Below are positions 1 through 8,905 of a stretch of 64,000 nt of DNA, piece by piece (position 1 is the first letter of the stretch; each line of letters opens with the position of its first letter). The position numbers and the translations under genes are program-made. Under the pieces are notes generated by a model. It was given only the letters and a program-made list of their open reading frames with translations, was not told the DNA's origin and ran no database searches. This DNA is from Mesorhizobium sp. M1D.F.Ca.ET.043.01.1.1 (lineage in GTDB: Bacteria; Pseudomonadota; Alphaproteobacteria; Rhizobiales; Rhizobiaceae). The stretch is from assembly GCF_003952385.1 (NCBI RefSeq), contig NZ_CP034444.1, positions 1,984,001 to 2,048,000 on the forward strand. Direction: 5' to 3'.

Positions 1-263
1 CCGACGTGCCAGGGATTTCCACAACGTCTGTCCCAATGTTGGCTGCGCCAACTACCCTGGCTCTCGCTTGTGCCAACGGCAATGTTGGGCCGGTAGCGGA
101 TAGCCCGCTGTTGGAGTGTTCAACGAGAAGCGGACACACCGCCGGTGGAAGCCTAGGGTGGAAGTGGCCTTAGCGCCCGTATGGAACGTCCGATGTTGGG
201 ATATCCGGTTCGACAACTGGCTGCGAGTTCGGAGTTTGGTCGACTGCTGAGGCTTGCTCTCTT
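1..263. other. Gene-free left edge
   Basis: I see no convincing coding sequence here. The stretch lies downstream of the capV stop codon and contains only short overlapping frames without recognisable protein sequence. Confidence 0.5.
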
Positions 264-1261
264 CTAAGGAAGTGGTTTTCTATGTTTGTAAAAGGTCGGT
301 CTGATCGGTTGGTGGTCCAACATCGCGAGGATCTCGGCGCTACCCCCAAACTGCTGGTGAACGCCATCTGCCATCCCAAGTAGTGTCTCCCGTCGTTTCT
401 TTGAGGCTATGTCAAGCCCGAGATCAGAACTCTGTTCCAGGCCCGGCTTGTCATCCATCCTCAGATGGCGGCCACCGAGCCGGTGCCGAGCCATGACATC
501 GACGAGTTGCTGCTGGGACGAAAAAATCATCGAGATCAATCGCTGGTTCTTCATCCATGAACTCGCGCCGAAATTGCCTCCAAGCGAAGTTGGCAAAGAG
601 AACCCGGTCGTGATGGTGCCGATGCTTAACACCCGAATGTCGTCGATTTCTATCCCAAGGAAATGAGTGGCTTCATGGATCGCACAAAGGTCCGGTGTAT
701 TCGCCACTACGCCGCCGTCGACGAAGTAACTCGCACCGATTTTGGCCATCGGAAAGAAGGTCGGCGCCGCCGAGGTCGCCATGGCCACGTCGATCGCCTT
801 GACCTTGTAGTCGTTGATAAAGTTGGGGTGGTGCGCGGTTTTGAATAACTGCACACTGCCTTTTGTCATGTTGACCGTGGGGACCAGAAGACGCGTCTTG
901 GCGTCGCCTATCAATGTGTCCGCACCTACTACGGCCTCGATAGCCTTACGAAGTTCGGTCCCATCGTACCTGGGCTTTACGATCCCCCGAAGGAACCGCC
1001 AGGAGTTCCTGATTGGTTCCGAGTTGGTTCGCCTCTAGTGAAAATGTCCTCGCCTTTTTCCTCGAAGACGTCCCGAATTTCCTTAGCCGGTTTTCCGAGC
1101 GCCAAGCCGATTGCGATAATGCCACCGATGGACGTTCCAGCGATCAAGTCGAAGCACTCGCCAATTGGCCTCCCGGCTTGCTCCTCGAGCTTGGAGAAAA
1201 TGTGCGTCGAGAACAGCCCGCGATAGCCTCCGCCGCTCAGGGCAAGAATCTGAAATGGCAT
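264..1261 (-). pseudogene. capV: CapV-type patatin-like phospholipase (CBASS effector), frameshifted
   Basis: CapV proteins are patatin-like phospholipases that degrade the inner membrane when activated by cyclic GMP-AMP from a neighbouring CD-NTase. The first frame (1261-977) has the oxyanion loop GGGYRG (residues 10-15) and the nucleophile elbow GTSIGG with Ser44. It then runs into a TAA just after a run of five C (984-988, plus strand). The second frame carries the rest of the protein, KPRYDGTELRKAIEAVVG followed by the DGG motif with the catalytic Asp, and ends at 264. One additional G in that run would restore a protein of about 332 residues reading ...FGGIVKPRYDG..., close to the usual family size. 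A purine-rich GGGAAAG precedes the ATG at 1261. The gene is divergent from the cyclase gene. It may be inactivated, phase-variable, or the site of a sequencing error. Confidence 0.8.
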
Positions 1262-1332
1262 CTCTTTCCCTGCACTCGGCTTCTCGTTTATCCGTGGAGA
1301 AGAAGCCTATGTTCGTAATATGTTCTTCATAG

Positions 1333-2571
1333 ATGCCGCGGATCCGAGTAAGATTAACCAACGATTCGGGTTCCTTCGCAATCGATCCATCAGACGATCG
1401 CCGACAGTGGGGTTCACCTTTGGCAAATGTATCGAAACTGCTCCATACGACCACCGACCCGGAGACATTTCTGGAGAACCTGACGCTCGACACGTCGGAC
1501 GTCGAGAAGCTTCGAGAGGCGCGTCTTTATGTCCGGGCTTTTCTCAAGGAATGGTTCGCCGCGCGGAGTCGGCAGGGGCTGGGCTTCGTGATCGAACCCA
1601 GATTCTTCACTCAAGGGAGCGTATCCTACAAAACCATCAATTATCCGATCTATGTGCCCAAGCAGCAGATGGACATGGACGATGGGTGCTATCTGCCACT
1701 TAACTTCGTGCGCGGTGCTCAGCCGAGCGACGCGGCAACCCTCTTCTTCGCATTCATCGATGAAGCGCTGCGCCATCTAGCGAAGGAAAAGGGCTGGCGA
1801 TTCGTCGAGAAACCGACGTGTTGCCGGCTCGTCATCGCAGATGACGCTCACGTGGACATTCCCCTATACGCCATTCCCGACCGAGAATTTCAAACGCTGG
1901 AAAAGGCGGCGCATGCCAGCGCTGACATGGTCACTAAGCGGATGGCGGCCGGGGACACGGCACTGAAGTGGGAGGACCTTCCGGCCGACAGTGTCCTATT
2001 GGCTCACCGCGAGAAGGATTGGATTGCATCCGATCCGAGGAAAATTAGGAAGTGGTTCGTCGACGCCGTCGAGGTACACGGCGAAATCCTACGGCGAGTG
2101 TGCCGCTACCTCAAGGGCTGGCGGGATTATAATCATCCGACCCTTGATGGCGTGTCGTCTATCATTCTCATGGCCTGTGCTTTCGAGGTATTTGAGGAGA
2201 TGGGGCGTCGCGATATGCCCACGCGGGAGGATTTGGCGTTGCTCACGGTCGTCGAGCGGCTGCCAAAGCTGCTCGAAGGACCGGTGCTCAACCCTGCCGA
2301 TCGTAGCGAGAAGCTAGATGCGAAGCTTGACAGCGAGCAGCGCGAAGTCGCCATCGCAGAAGCCCGGCGCCTGCACGCTAACGTCCGGGAAGCGGTTCAT
2401 CACTCGGCGAACTGCCAGGAGGCTGTCGCCGCCATGCAGGAGGCATTCGGTGACCGGATTCCTAACCGCCCCGACCTCGTGAACATCGCTGAAGCGGCTC
2501 GCGCTGAGGTGCGTTCCCACGCGCCGAAGATCGTGGCTGCTCCGACTGTGGGCCGTTCCACTAGTGGCTGA
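1333..2571 (+). CDS. dncV: DncV-like CD-NTase (cyclic dinucleotide synthase) of type II CBASS
   Basis: This is a nucleotidyltransferase of the cGAS/DncV-like family, which makes a cyclic dinucleotide signal (cGAMP in the DncV group) on phage infection. Catalytic signatures are visible: the G95-S96 motif in TQGSVSYKT, the metal-binding pair D114/D116 in QMDMDDG, and a third Asp (D175) in HVDIPLYA. Length is 412 residues from the ATG at 1333. The first 28 or so residues look unlike the family, so a TTG at 1420 (reading LANVSKLLHTT) may be the true start. The gene overlaps cap2 by 8 bp, showing translational coupling in the order cyclase-cap2-cap3 typical of type II CBASS. The exact nucleotide product cannot be read from sequence. 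Confidence 0.88.
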   Translation: MPRIRVRLTNDSGSFAIDPSDDRRQWGSPLANVSKLLHTTTDPETFLENLTLDTSDVEKLREARLYVRAFLKEWFAARSRQGLGFVIEPRFFTQGSVSYKTINYPIYVPKQQMDMDDGCYLPLNFVRGAQPSDAATLFFAFIDEALRHLAKEKGWRFVEKPTCCRLVIADDAHVDIPLYAIPDREFQTLEKAAHASADMVTKRMAAGDTALKWEDLPADSVLLAHREKDWIASDPRKIRKWFVDAVEVHGEILRRVCRYLKGWRDYNHPTLDGVSSIILMACAFEVFEEMGRRDMPTREDLALLTVVERLPKLLEGPVLNPADRSEKLDAKLDSEQREVAIAEARRLHANVREAVHHSANCQEAVAAMQEAFGDRIPNRPDLVNIAEAARAEVRSHAPKIVAAPTVGRSTSG

Positions 2572-4240
2572 TGAAAGGGATATTAGGCGCCGCATTCATG
2601 ACGCCTTTTCCCAGCGGGAGTTCAAGCGTGATTGGGGCAGCGGTACCTACGTAGGATTGCTCGATCCGACCGACCTCAAGATATCGGCCACAGTCGAGGT
2701 AACGGACCTCAACTTCGTGCGTGCACCGACGATCCGGCTCGCAGATCAAGCAGACATCAAGCGGACGATACCTCACCTGCTGAGCAGCGATTTGTCGCTT
2801 TGCTATTTCGAACAGGGTGCCGTCATTCTCGACCGTTACAATCCAACTGGCACCGTGCTGCAGTGCCTGGAGCAGGCCGACAAAGTACTCCGCGACGGTA
2901 TGCGGGGTCGCCTTGACGCCGATTTCGCCGATGAGTTTCAGGTCTACTGGGGACTGGTTCCGGTGATGATTGACCTGCCCGTGGGCTTCACTGGGGACGC
3001 CAAAATCAACGTCAGCGAGCCGGACGGGAGGGGCGAGGCCCAGATCGTCCTGACGCGCGGAGCCAGTTGGCTGACAAAGGCGCCGGATCCTGGCAAGGGC
3101 AGGTATAAGCCGAGCGAGGGTTTGCCATGCCGGGTCGTGAGAACGAAAAAGCGCCTCACCATCAATCCGGACGGTCATTGGCCGCCTGACACTCTCGCGG
3201 ACTTAAACGTCTGGCTCAGATGGGTCGACCCGGGTCTAGTGGGCGCTATCGAGATAGCGCTCCGACAGTCCCACGGCAGCGTTCAATATCTCGCCATCGC
3301 CGCTGCGAACGGTGTGTTCATTGCCCGGATCGAATTGCCAAAGGGCTTCCGAACGCCTGAGTTTTTGAAAACCCGGCGAGCGGCGCTCCCTTATCTCTTG
3401 GAGCGCTTCGCAAGCAAGATCGGGGTGGACAGGACGAGTGGCTACCGGGCTGACCCGCAATACGTATTCGGACGCAACATGAGCAGGATCAAGAATCTCA
3501 GTGGCAAACGTATCCTACTGATCGGTTGCGGAACCATCGGCGGATTTCTGGCGCATCAGCTTGCTCAGGCGGGCGCTGGGGCGCAAGGCGGAAAGCTCAC
3601 GCTCGTCGATCGTGATACCTTGAAAACGGAAAATCTGGGGCGGCACCTGCTTGGAGCGCCCTATCTTGGGAAAAACAAAGCGGAAGGCTGCGCCGCTTTC
3701 CTCTATGATCAACTGCCTATGTTGTCGGTCAGCGCAGCCGCCGGCGACGTGTTTGACAGGGACTTGGCATTCAACCGCTTCGACCTGCTCGTCGATGCAA
3801 CTGGAGAGGAGGCCTTGTCGATCGCTATAAACGACAAAATCGTTCGCTCGCGGCCGCATGCACCTGCGGCCTTGTTCGTTTGGCTTATCGGCAATGGAGC
3901 CGCCGCGCAGTGCCTACTCGTCTGTGGCCCGGACGGTGCCTGCTTCAAATGCCTGAAGCCGGCACTGAATGGCGAACCTCGATTCCGCACGCTTAAGAAG
4001 GGCGTGGAGACCGAGGTCGAACGCAACCTGGCGTGCGGCGATGCTCGATATGTACCCTTTCCCGTGTCGCGGTCGGTCGCAGCAGCTTCGCTGGCTTGCG
4101 AGGCCGCAATTGATTGGGTGAATGGTGTGAGGGAGCCAACCTTCCGATCGGCGACGCTGGATCGACATAAGGCATTCATGGTGAAAGACGCTCTCCCCGC
4201 TAAGGCTGCGAATTGTCCAGCTTGCGGCCAGGAGGCCTGA
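2564..4240 (+). CDS. cap2: Cap2: E2-E1 fusion protein that conjugates the CD-NTase
   Basis: Cap2 is a ubiquitin-transfer-like enzyme that activates the C-terminus of the CD-NTase and conjugates it to targets, priming the cyclase. The N-terminal half is E2-like; Cys80 in SLCYF, followed by LDRYNPTGT, is my candidate E2 cysteine. The C-terminal half is a ThiF/E1 adenylation domain with nucleotide-binding GCGTIGG (321-327) and the acidic LVDRD strand end (D349, D351). The likely E1 catalytic cysteine is Cys491 in ACGDARYVPF. Two CxxC pairs (C460/C463 and C551/C554) would bind structural zinc. The GTG start overlaps the end of the cyclase gene by 8 bp. The protein has 558 residues, close to the family size. 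Confidence 0.9.
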   Translation: MADERDIRRRIHDAFSQREFKRDWGSGTYVGLLDPTDLKISATVEVTDLNFVRAPTIRLADQADIKRTIPHLLSSDLSLCYFEQGAVILDRYNPTGTVLQCLEQADKVLRDGMRGRLDADFADEFQVYWGLVPVMIDLPVGFTGDAKINVSEPDGRGEAQIVLTRGASWLTKAPDPGKGRYKPSEGLPCRVVRTKKRLTINPDGHWPPDTLADLNVWLRWVDPGLVGAIEIALRQSHGSVQYLAIAAANGVFIARIELPKGFRTPEFLKTRRAALPYLLERFASKIGVDRTSGYRADPQYVFGRNMSRIKNLSGKRILLIGCGTIGGFLAHQLAQAGAGAQGGKLTLVDRDTLKTENLGRHLLGAPYLGKNKAEGCAAFLYDQLPMLSVSAAAGDVFDRDLAFNRFDLLVDATGEEALSIAINDKIVRSRPHAPAALFVWLIGNGAAAQCLLVCGPDGACFKCLKPALNGEPRFRTLKKGVETEVERNLACGDARYVPFPVSRSVAAASLACEAAIDWVNGVREPTFRSATLDRHKAFMVKDALPAKAANCPACGQEA

Positions 4241-4241
4241 C

Positions 4242-4760
4242 TTGATCCTGAGCTTCGCGCGCGACACCTTGGTCGTAGTTGAAAATCATGTCATCGACGC
4301 GGTATCCGCACATGCGCAGACAGGGAGGGACGCAGCTGAGGCCGGCGGCATCCTTATCGGAAGCTATCGCGGCCGCCATATTGATATTTGCGAATGTACC
4401 GTGCCAATGCCCGCAGACCGACGCCTGCGCTACATGTTCGACCGATTGGATACAGGCCATGACCGGGCCGCCAAGGAGGCGTGGCGGAAGAGCCAGCGCA
4501 CGGAAACCTACGTCGGGGAATGGCATACCCATCCAGAGGACTATCCGTCCCCATCAGGACTCGACCTCAGAACCTGGAGCAATGTGATGCGGCACCACCG
4601 AGAAGGTCCCGTCTTGTTCCTGATTGTAGGCAGACGGGGATATTGGGCCGGTCTAGGTTGCCGCGGCACAGTTCTGCCCACCCAATATGCCGATGCGGAA
4701 AAGGCTGAAATTCACATCGCCTGTCAAACGCCATCCGGAACTGCCCCCTTTGTGTCATGA
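4242..4760 (+). CDS. cap3: Cap3: JAMM/MPN-family isopeptidase of CBASS
   Basis: Cap3 removes the CD-NTase from its conjugation targets and so counteracts Cap2. The zinc protease signature is complete: Glu33 in EAGGILIG and H95-T-H97-x7-S105-x2-D108 in WHTHPEDYPSPSGLD, which fits the JAMM consensus exactly. The likely start is TTG at 4242, one base after the cap2 stop, so the gene is coupled to cap2. The last residues run into sequence that looks like a transposon remnant (repeated AACTGCCCCC motifs from about 4738), so the natural C-terminus may have been replaced by a few foreign residues. The catalytic domain itself is intact. Confidence 0.88.
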   Translation: MILSFARDTLVVVENHVIDAVSAHAQTGRDAAEAGGILIGSYRGRHIDICECTVPMPADRRLRYMFDRLDTGHDRAAKEAWRKSQRTETYVGEWHTHPEDYPSPSGLDLRTWSNVMRHHREGPVLFLIVGRRGYWAGLGCRGTVLPTQYADAEKAEIHIACQTPSGTAPFVS

Positions 4761-5050
4761 AGAACTGCCCCCCATCGGGTTCATGATGTCGGTTGAAGGT
4801 TTGTTCCGTCGGTGACGGGCCGGAGGGAGGCGGAGCCGACCGGAGGCGTGGAACAGAAAGGTAAGTTTCTCATGTCCACCGGTGAAACCCCAGCATTCAC
4901 CTGACAAAATAAGTGAGTCGAGGGGCTGAAATTCCATGGGCTGCAGGGGGATGCCATCGGGCAAATCATCCTGTACCTGACGGACGAGGGCGCTCCGCCG
5001 TCGACGGCCGGACCCTTTCCGAACACGAAGAATATCCACATTCGGACTAT
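4761..5050. other. Gene-free stretch, possible insertion-sequence remnant
   Basis: Two AACTGCCCCC motifs near 4738 and 4764 and a GGA-rich segment at about 4815-4850 resemble the end regions of rhizobial insertion sequences, possibly IS21-type. I cannot assign a family from sequence alone. No full transposase is present. The stretch separates cap3 from the convergent nucleosidase gene. Confidence 0.25.
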
Positions 5051-6535
5051 TCACTTGTCGATACCAGACTGGCTGGCTGACGGGCCTTTTCTATTGGCCG
5101 AGTGACCTGACAATGCGGAGAACCTGCCGATCAAGAACACTCGGAGGACCTCAGCTGAAGCCCGAGCTGCGAACGGTTTGAACCTATCATCTTTCTTCGG
5201 ATCGGCATGGTCCATGACGCCTTTGATCACGATCCACCGCTCGATTCCGGCGCTTCGGGCCACCTCTCCGATGACAGCCGCCTCCATTTCAAGCCCGAGA
5301 ACCGAACGCACGCCCATGCGGGCGAGCATGTCCCAGGTTAGGCCGTCCTTGACAACCACATTTCCACTCGCAATTGGGCCCCGCTTGATGGCAAACGGCA
5401 ACCGCGCGGGCGGGTCCACATCCATGAGTATCGAGCGTCGAACTTCGTTCTCACCTTTGCTGGTTAGCCGAAGAGCGTCGCCCTCTACAACGACAAGCGC
5501 ATCGGCTTCGAGCGCTTCAACGGCAGCGCGCCATTTGCCCGGTTCGAAATAGCGTCGCCGAGCAGGATGCCTCTTTGGGTCACCCCCGCCATTGAGGCGT
5601 TCCATGATCCAGAAGCGTGCATCGGCATCGGTCGGACGTCCGTAGCTCGGCGTCGCTTCGGCGGAGAGCGCATCGGCTGCCCGTAGCCAGTCAATAGAAA
5701 CAGGCGACTGTCGATGATCGCCGGTGAAGCCGCACTGATCGACCTTGCCCTCGTCATACTGGTACGTCATTTCGGAGACAACCACGTCGCCCAGCGCTAA
5801 ATCCGCCGGGTTACCCGCGCACACGCCGCACATCACCAAATACCTTGGTCGTAAGCGCTCCGCCAACATCATCGCCAAGGCGCCTGTCCGGTTGGCCCCC
5901 ATTCTCGTGGGCTTTGCCAAAGCCAGAGTGAACAGTGGTTCACCACCCGAAAAGAAGGTTCCAGCGAGATGGCAGGAACTGGAATCCTCGCGAAGGCGCC
6001 ACTCGCGCACGCCGTTGTGCCCCGGCATGAGCGCCGTAAATGCGACTTTTGCAGCTACGAACTCTTCCTCTATCGCTGTAATCAGCAAAACATCCGTCCG
6101 CTCCCCGGCTATGACCTCGCTCTCCGCTTGCGTCCAACGTCGGAGCCGGAAGTGCCCCTTTGATAATTGACTCGTCCAATAATTTCCGCGGAGTTCGTTA
6201 CCATCTTCGTAGAACCTCAATATAGCCGCGCCTTTGTACGGGCCATCATTGTTCACTTCAAGAAACTTAGGCTCAACTTCGTACAAATAATGAAGTACTG
6301 GACCACTCGAACCCTCACGTCCGTAGCGTGCGAAGATTGTGCGTGAGTCCGAGTTCTTGGATTGCACCTCCATGCTGATCCCGTTTGAGTCTTCGCGAAT
6401 GATTGCGGCGGCTTTGACATCGCCGGTTTTCTCCCCACGCTGCCATGTAATGTTCATGCTCCAGCGGCCAGCAATATTCGGAAGGTTTGCATCGCCCAAC
6501 GCGTGCACCACAGAACCATTATTATTCGGGCTCAT
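5051..6535 (-). CDS. Cap15-like beta-barrel fused to nucleoside phosphorylase/nucleosidase, predicted immune effector
   Basis: The first ~140 residues look like the SMODS-associated Cap15 beta-barrel, a cyclic-nucleotide sensor in CBASS and related systems: NIAGRWSMNITW, then LHYLYEVEPK, and GNELRGNYWTSQLSKGHFRL. They are followed by a PNP/MTAN-type nucleoside phosphorylase fold: VLLITAIEEEF, MCGVCAGNP, LGDVVVSEM, the active-site GLEMEAA and KGVMDHAD with the conserved Asp. Cap15 barrels usually carry two N-terminal transmembrane helices; none is visible here. By inference, a signal bound by the barrel would switch on cleavage of a nucleoside or nucleotide (ATP and NAD+ are known targets of related immune nucleosidases). 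The ATG at 6535 has an AAGG seven bases upstream. A TTG at 6550 would overlap the stop of the upstream gene as TTGA. Either way the two genes form an operon. Confidence 0.72.
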   Translation of the reverse strand: MSPNNNGSVVHALGDANLPNIAGRWSMNITWQRGEKTGDVKAAAIIREDSNGISMEVQSKNSDSRTIFARYGREGSSGPVLHYLYEVEPKFLEVNNDGPYKGAAILRFYEDGNELRGNYWTSQLSKGHFRLRRWTQAESEVIAGERTDVLLITAIEEEFVAAKVAFTALMPGHNGVREWRLREDSSSCHLAGTFFSGGEPLFTLALAKPTRMGANRTGALAMMLAERLRPRYLVMCGVCAGNPADLALGDVVVSEMTYQYDEGKVDQCGFTGDHRQSPVSIDWLRAADALSAEATPSYGRPTDADARFWIMERLNGGGDPKRHPARRRYFEPGKWRAAVEALEADALVVVEGDALRLTSKGENEVRRSILMDVDPPARLPFAIKRGPIASGNVVVKDGLTWDMLARMGVRSVLGLEMEAAVIGEVARSAGIERWIVIKGVMDHADPKKDDRFKPFAARASAEVLRVFLIGRFSALSGHSANRKGPSASQSGIDK

Positions 6536-6546
6536 CGGTCGCCTTG

Positions 6547-7020
6547 TCAAAAGTTGTGAACCTCGCGGCCTCTCTCGAAGACCGCCACGCCGTAATGCGT
6601 ACTAGCCACGCCCGCCGCGAGGACAGCCGGTAACGCCGAACCGAATCGAGCAGCCCAATAGCGCCCGCCCCCATGCACCCGTGGCCCCGCTGCGGCTTCG
6701 TGCGCTATCGGTGGTGAGAAGTAGACGGATAGTCTCAACACGCGGAAATCAGACGAGAGCACATGAAACCCGTCATGGTAATCAGACGTCAAGCGCGAGA
6801 TTTCGGTAAGAATCTTAGTTGTGCACGTATCGTTCGACGGTTCGAACGCCGGGCGGAGTGGCATGATGGGCAAATCGTCGGGAGCATTGCTCACCAGCAC
6901 GCCTATGCCTGAGAATAGCTCTCCCCCCGCGCTTCTGACTTCATTCAGCAATTCTTGCAATCGTCTTGTCAGCATCACAGCTAGCGGTTGAAAAGGGCCT
7001 TGACCAGCGTCGGGCGCCAC
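6547..7020 (-). CDS. Small diadenylate-cyclase-like (DAC/DisA_N) protein
   Basis: The protein of 157 residues aligns by eye with the DAC domain that condenses two ATP into c-di-AMP. ILTEISRLTSDYHDGFHVLSS matches the DGA motif region with Asp kept, then SVYFSPPI, GGGRYWAARFGSALPAVLA in place of the RHR region, and a final strand YGVAVFERGREV. The canonical DGA and RHR are changed to DGF and RYW, so the product could be different or activity lost. No membrane segment or DisA linker/HhH region is present, so it is a minimal stand-alone domain. It starts at GTG 7020 with a weak ribosome site. The stop lies 12 bp before, or overlaps, the start of the Cap15-nucleosidase gene. The pairing suggests signal maker plus signal-gated effector. 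Family assignment is from memory of motifs and needs a profile search. Confidence 0.5.
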   Translation of the reverse strand: MAPDAGQGPFQPLAVMLTRRLQELLNEVRSAGGELFSGIGVLVSNAPDDLPIMPLRPAFEPSNDTCTTKILTEISRLTSDYHDGFHVLSSDFRVLRLSVYFSPPIAHEAAAGPRVHGGGRYWAARFGSALPAVLAAGVASTHYGVAVFERGREVHNF

Positions 7021-7696
7021 CTGGAAGGGAATCGAATGTCACTTTGGTGCAGCATTTCATGATATGCAGCTGTTAGAAATGGTTTGCCGTCGAGATTTGA
7101 GCACACTTGGACCCTATTCAAGTGATCCTAACGTATCGTGGCTGCGGTTATCGATATTGCCATCCCGCACGGCCCGTGCCGGCCGTAGCGTGGCCAAACA
7201 TGACCATAGCAGAGCAGATAGCGCCGCGGAACAGGCCACTCGAAGATGAAGATTGAGCGGTGGCGTCCAAGTTTGTTCGTTTCCCACCGTGGAACGGATC
7301 TGGAGGCCGGTCCGCTTTTGGGCAGCGAGTCAACGTCCGCAATCGGTGCAAAGTACCGGGATGCTCTGCCTCGCGTATATGGCCTGCCGGGCACCATTTT
7401 GGCCGGCCGTCAAGAACGCGATCTTGGCAATGATCCAGGGGCAGCGATCACCGCCTCGCCCTCTACCGTGCCAGCCTCCCGTACGGCAGAATGTAGAGGT
7501 TGTTTGGTTCTAAAGGGTCACGGATGCGCCGCCTGATTGTTCGATACCTGAATGCCGAGCGCGAAACCTGGCTTGCGAAAGCTCCCCTGCTCGGCTGCGG
7601 CCGTGAAATAACGCACAGACGAAGCTCGATAGAGCGATGCGCCTTCGCCACCGAAGAACCTCATGCCTTCCTGGCTTCTGCAGAGCGCCGCTGGGG
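7021..7696. other. Gene-free stretch between defence modules
   Basis: Only short overlapping frames on both strands with no recognisable protein features. It contains the promoter region of the DAC-nucleosidase operon on its left side; no clear operator was found. Confidence 0.4.
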
Positions 7697-8311
7697 CTAA
7701 ATGACCGAGGCGTAGTTTCGGAGTTCGGTCACCGTTTTGGTGAGCCCTTGCCGCTCGAGGGTATCGAGGTATTCCTCTGCCGTTCTCGGAGGGTTTTTCA
7801 AACGTTTACGACAACGCTGGGCCGCTACCACGACGGCGGCTGTATTCAGGCCAAACTGATGGAACAGAAATTCGTCCGGATGCAGAAGCTCTATCTGGAA
7901 CTTGGCGAGATAGTCACGCGGAAAGTCTTTCAGATTGAAAGTGATGATGGCGTCACAAGCCGCATGGATAGCGGCTGCGAGAACATGTCTGTCGTCACCG
8001 TCAGGTAGTTTTAGACCCTCAATCAGGTCCTCGTAGCCTTCAACCGTGCAGTCAGGCACTGCCTGGTTCATCAGTTGTTTTGTCCGCAAAAGCTGCTCGG
8101 GCTTAAGGTCCTCGCGATTCTTAAGCACGTTGCGAATCCATTCGTCATGGATTTGTTCAGTCCATTTCGCGCGAAATAGCCCTCCCGCTGCAAGCTCCAT
8201 CAGGAAGTCTCGCAGCGGGGCCGGGTATAATACGCAAGCGTCGAGAATGACGGTGTAACTGGACTTCCTAATAGCCCATCCCCAAATCCTGCGCTTGGGC
8301 TGCGAGTTCAT
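7697..8311 (-). CDS. PIN-domain ribonuclease toxin
   Basis: This is a VapC-like PIN-domain protein, expected to cleave RNA and to be neutralised by the upstream HTH protein. The N-terminal strand TVILDACVLYP carries the first acidic residue; LPDGDDRHVLAAAI and IITFNLKDFP carry the other acidic positions typical of the PIN site. No good start codon lies after the antitoxin stop, so the ATG at 8311, inside the antitoxin gene, gives a 44 bp overlap and tight translational coupling. About 20 N-terminal residues before KSSYTVILDACVL would then be extra. The C-terminal extension (AEEYLDTLERQGLTKTV) is common in PIN proteins of this size (about 200 residues). Confidence 0.78.
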   Translation of the reverse strand: MNSQPKRRIWGWAIRKSSYTVILDACVLYPAPLRDFLMELAAGGLFRAKWTEQIHDEWIRNVLKNREDLKPEQLLRTKQLMNQAVPDCTVEGYEDLIEGLKLPDGDDRHVLAAAIHAACDAIITFNLKDFPRDYLAKFQIELLHPDEFLFHQFGLNTAAVVVAAQRCRKRLKNPPRTAEEYLDTLERQGLTKTVTELRNYASVI

Positions 8312-8714
8312 CCATTACGCGCTGACGCTCTTCCTCAGTTGACCTACGGAATGCATCTAAATCTCGGAATTTGACCCGTCGATGAGTTCCTACCATATGG
8401 AACTTGACCTTACCCTCCTCGAGGAGTCGAACAAGATAAGGACGTGACACATTCAGGTAGTCAGCAGCCTCCTGTGTGGTCAGCTCGGCATGGATTGGGA
8501 ACAGGGTAACGGCATTACCCTGTGCCATTTCGGTGAGCAAATGATAGAGAAGATCGTTCACTGCCTTAGGCAGGCGCAGCATCTCTCCCCCATCCACTTG
8601 GATGCGCAATTCAGCATCCTCGTGCTTGGCTCTAGAAAGGTGGCGGCTGGCCTCCGCAGCCAATTCGGCATCGTCGGCCGAAGGCAATATCGGTCGTTCG
8701 AGCAGCGTAGTCAT
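8268..8714 (-). CDS. Excisionase-family HTH antitoxin partner of the PIN toxin
   Basis: The central segment HAELTTQEAADYLNVSRPYL followed by LVRLLEEGKVKFHMVGTHRR is the winged-helix (excisionase/MerR-like) DNA-binding fold found in antitoxins paired with PIN toxins. The preceding residues (AELRIQVDGGEMLRLPKAV) may form the dimer or toxin-binding region. The ATG at 8714 has an AGGGAAG ribosome site seven bases upstream and is preferred over the longer frame beginning at 8750. The gene precedes and overlaps the toxin gene, the usual antitoxin-first arrangement, and probably represses its own promoter. Confidence 0.78.
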   Translation of the reverse strand: MTTLLERPILPSADDAELAAEASRHLSRAKHEDAELRIQVDGGEMLRLPKAVNDLLYHLLTEMAQGNAVTLFPIHAELTTQEAADYLNVSRPYLVRLLEEGKVKFHMVGTHRRVKFRDLDAFRRSTEEERQRVMDELAAQAQDLGMGY

Positions 8715-8905
8715 GGTCGTCTTCCCTGTGTTCCACGGATATAGCACCACGAATCAGCAATCGCAATATCCGAAATAACCGAAACAAATGAACGAATCGT
8801 CGCCCTTTTTGTTCCCATTCCCAGAGAATGGCCAAGGACGAGCTTTGCATCCGACGTTAACGCATGACGCTCGTGTTTGGTGCAGGTCTTTGCTGACGTC
8901 CGAAC

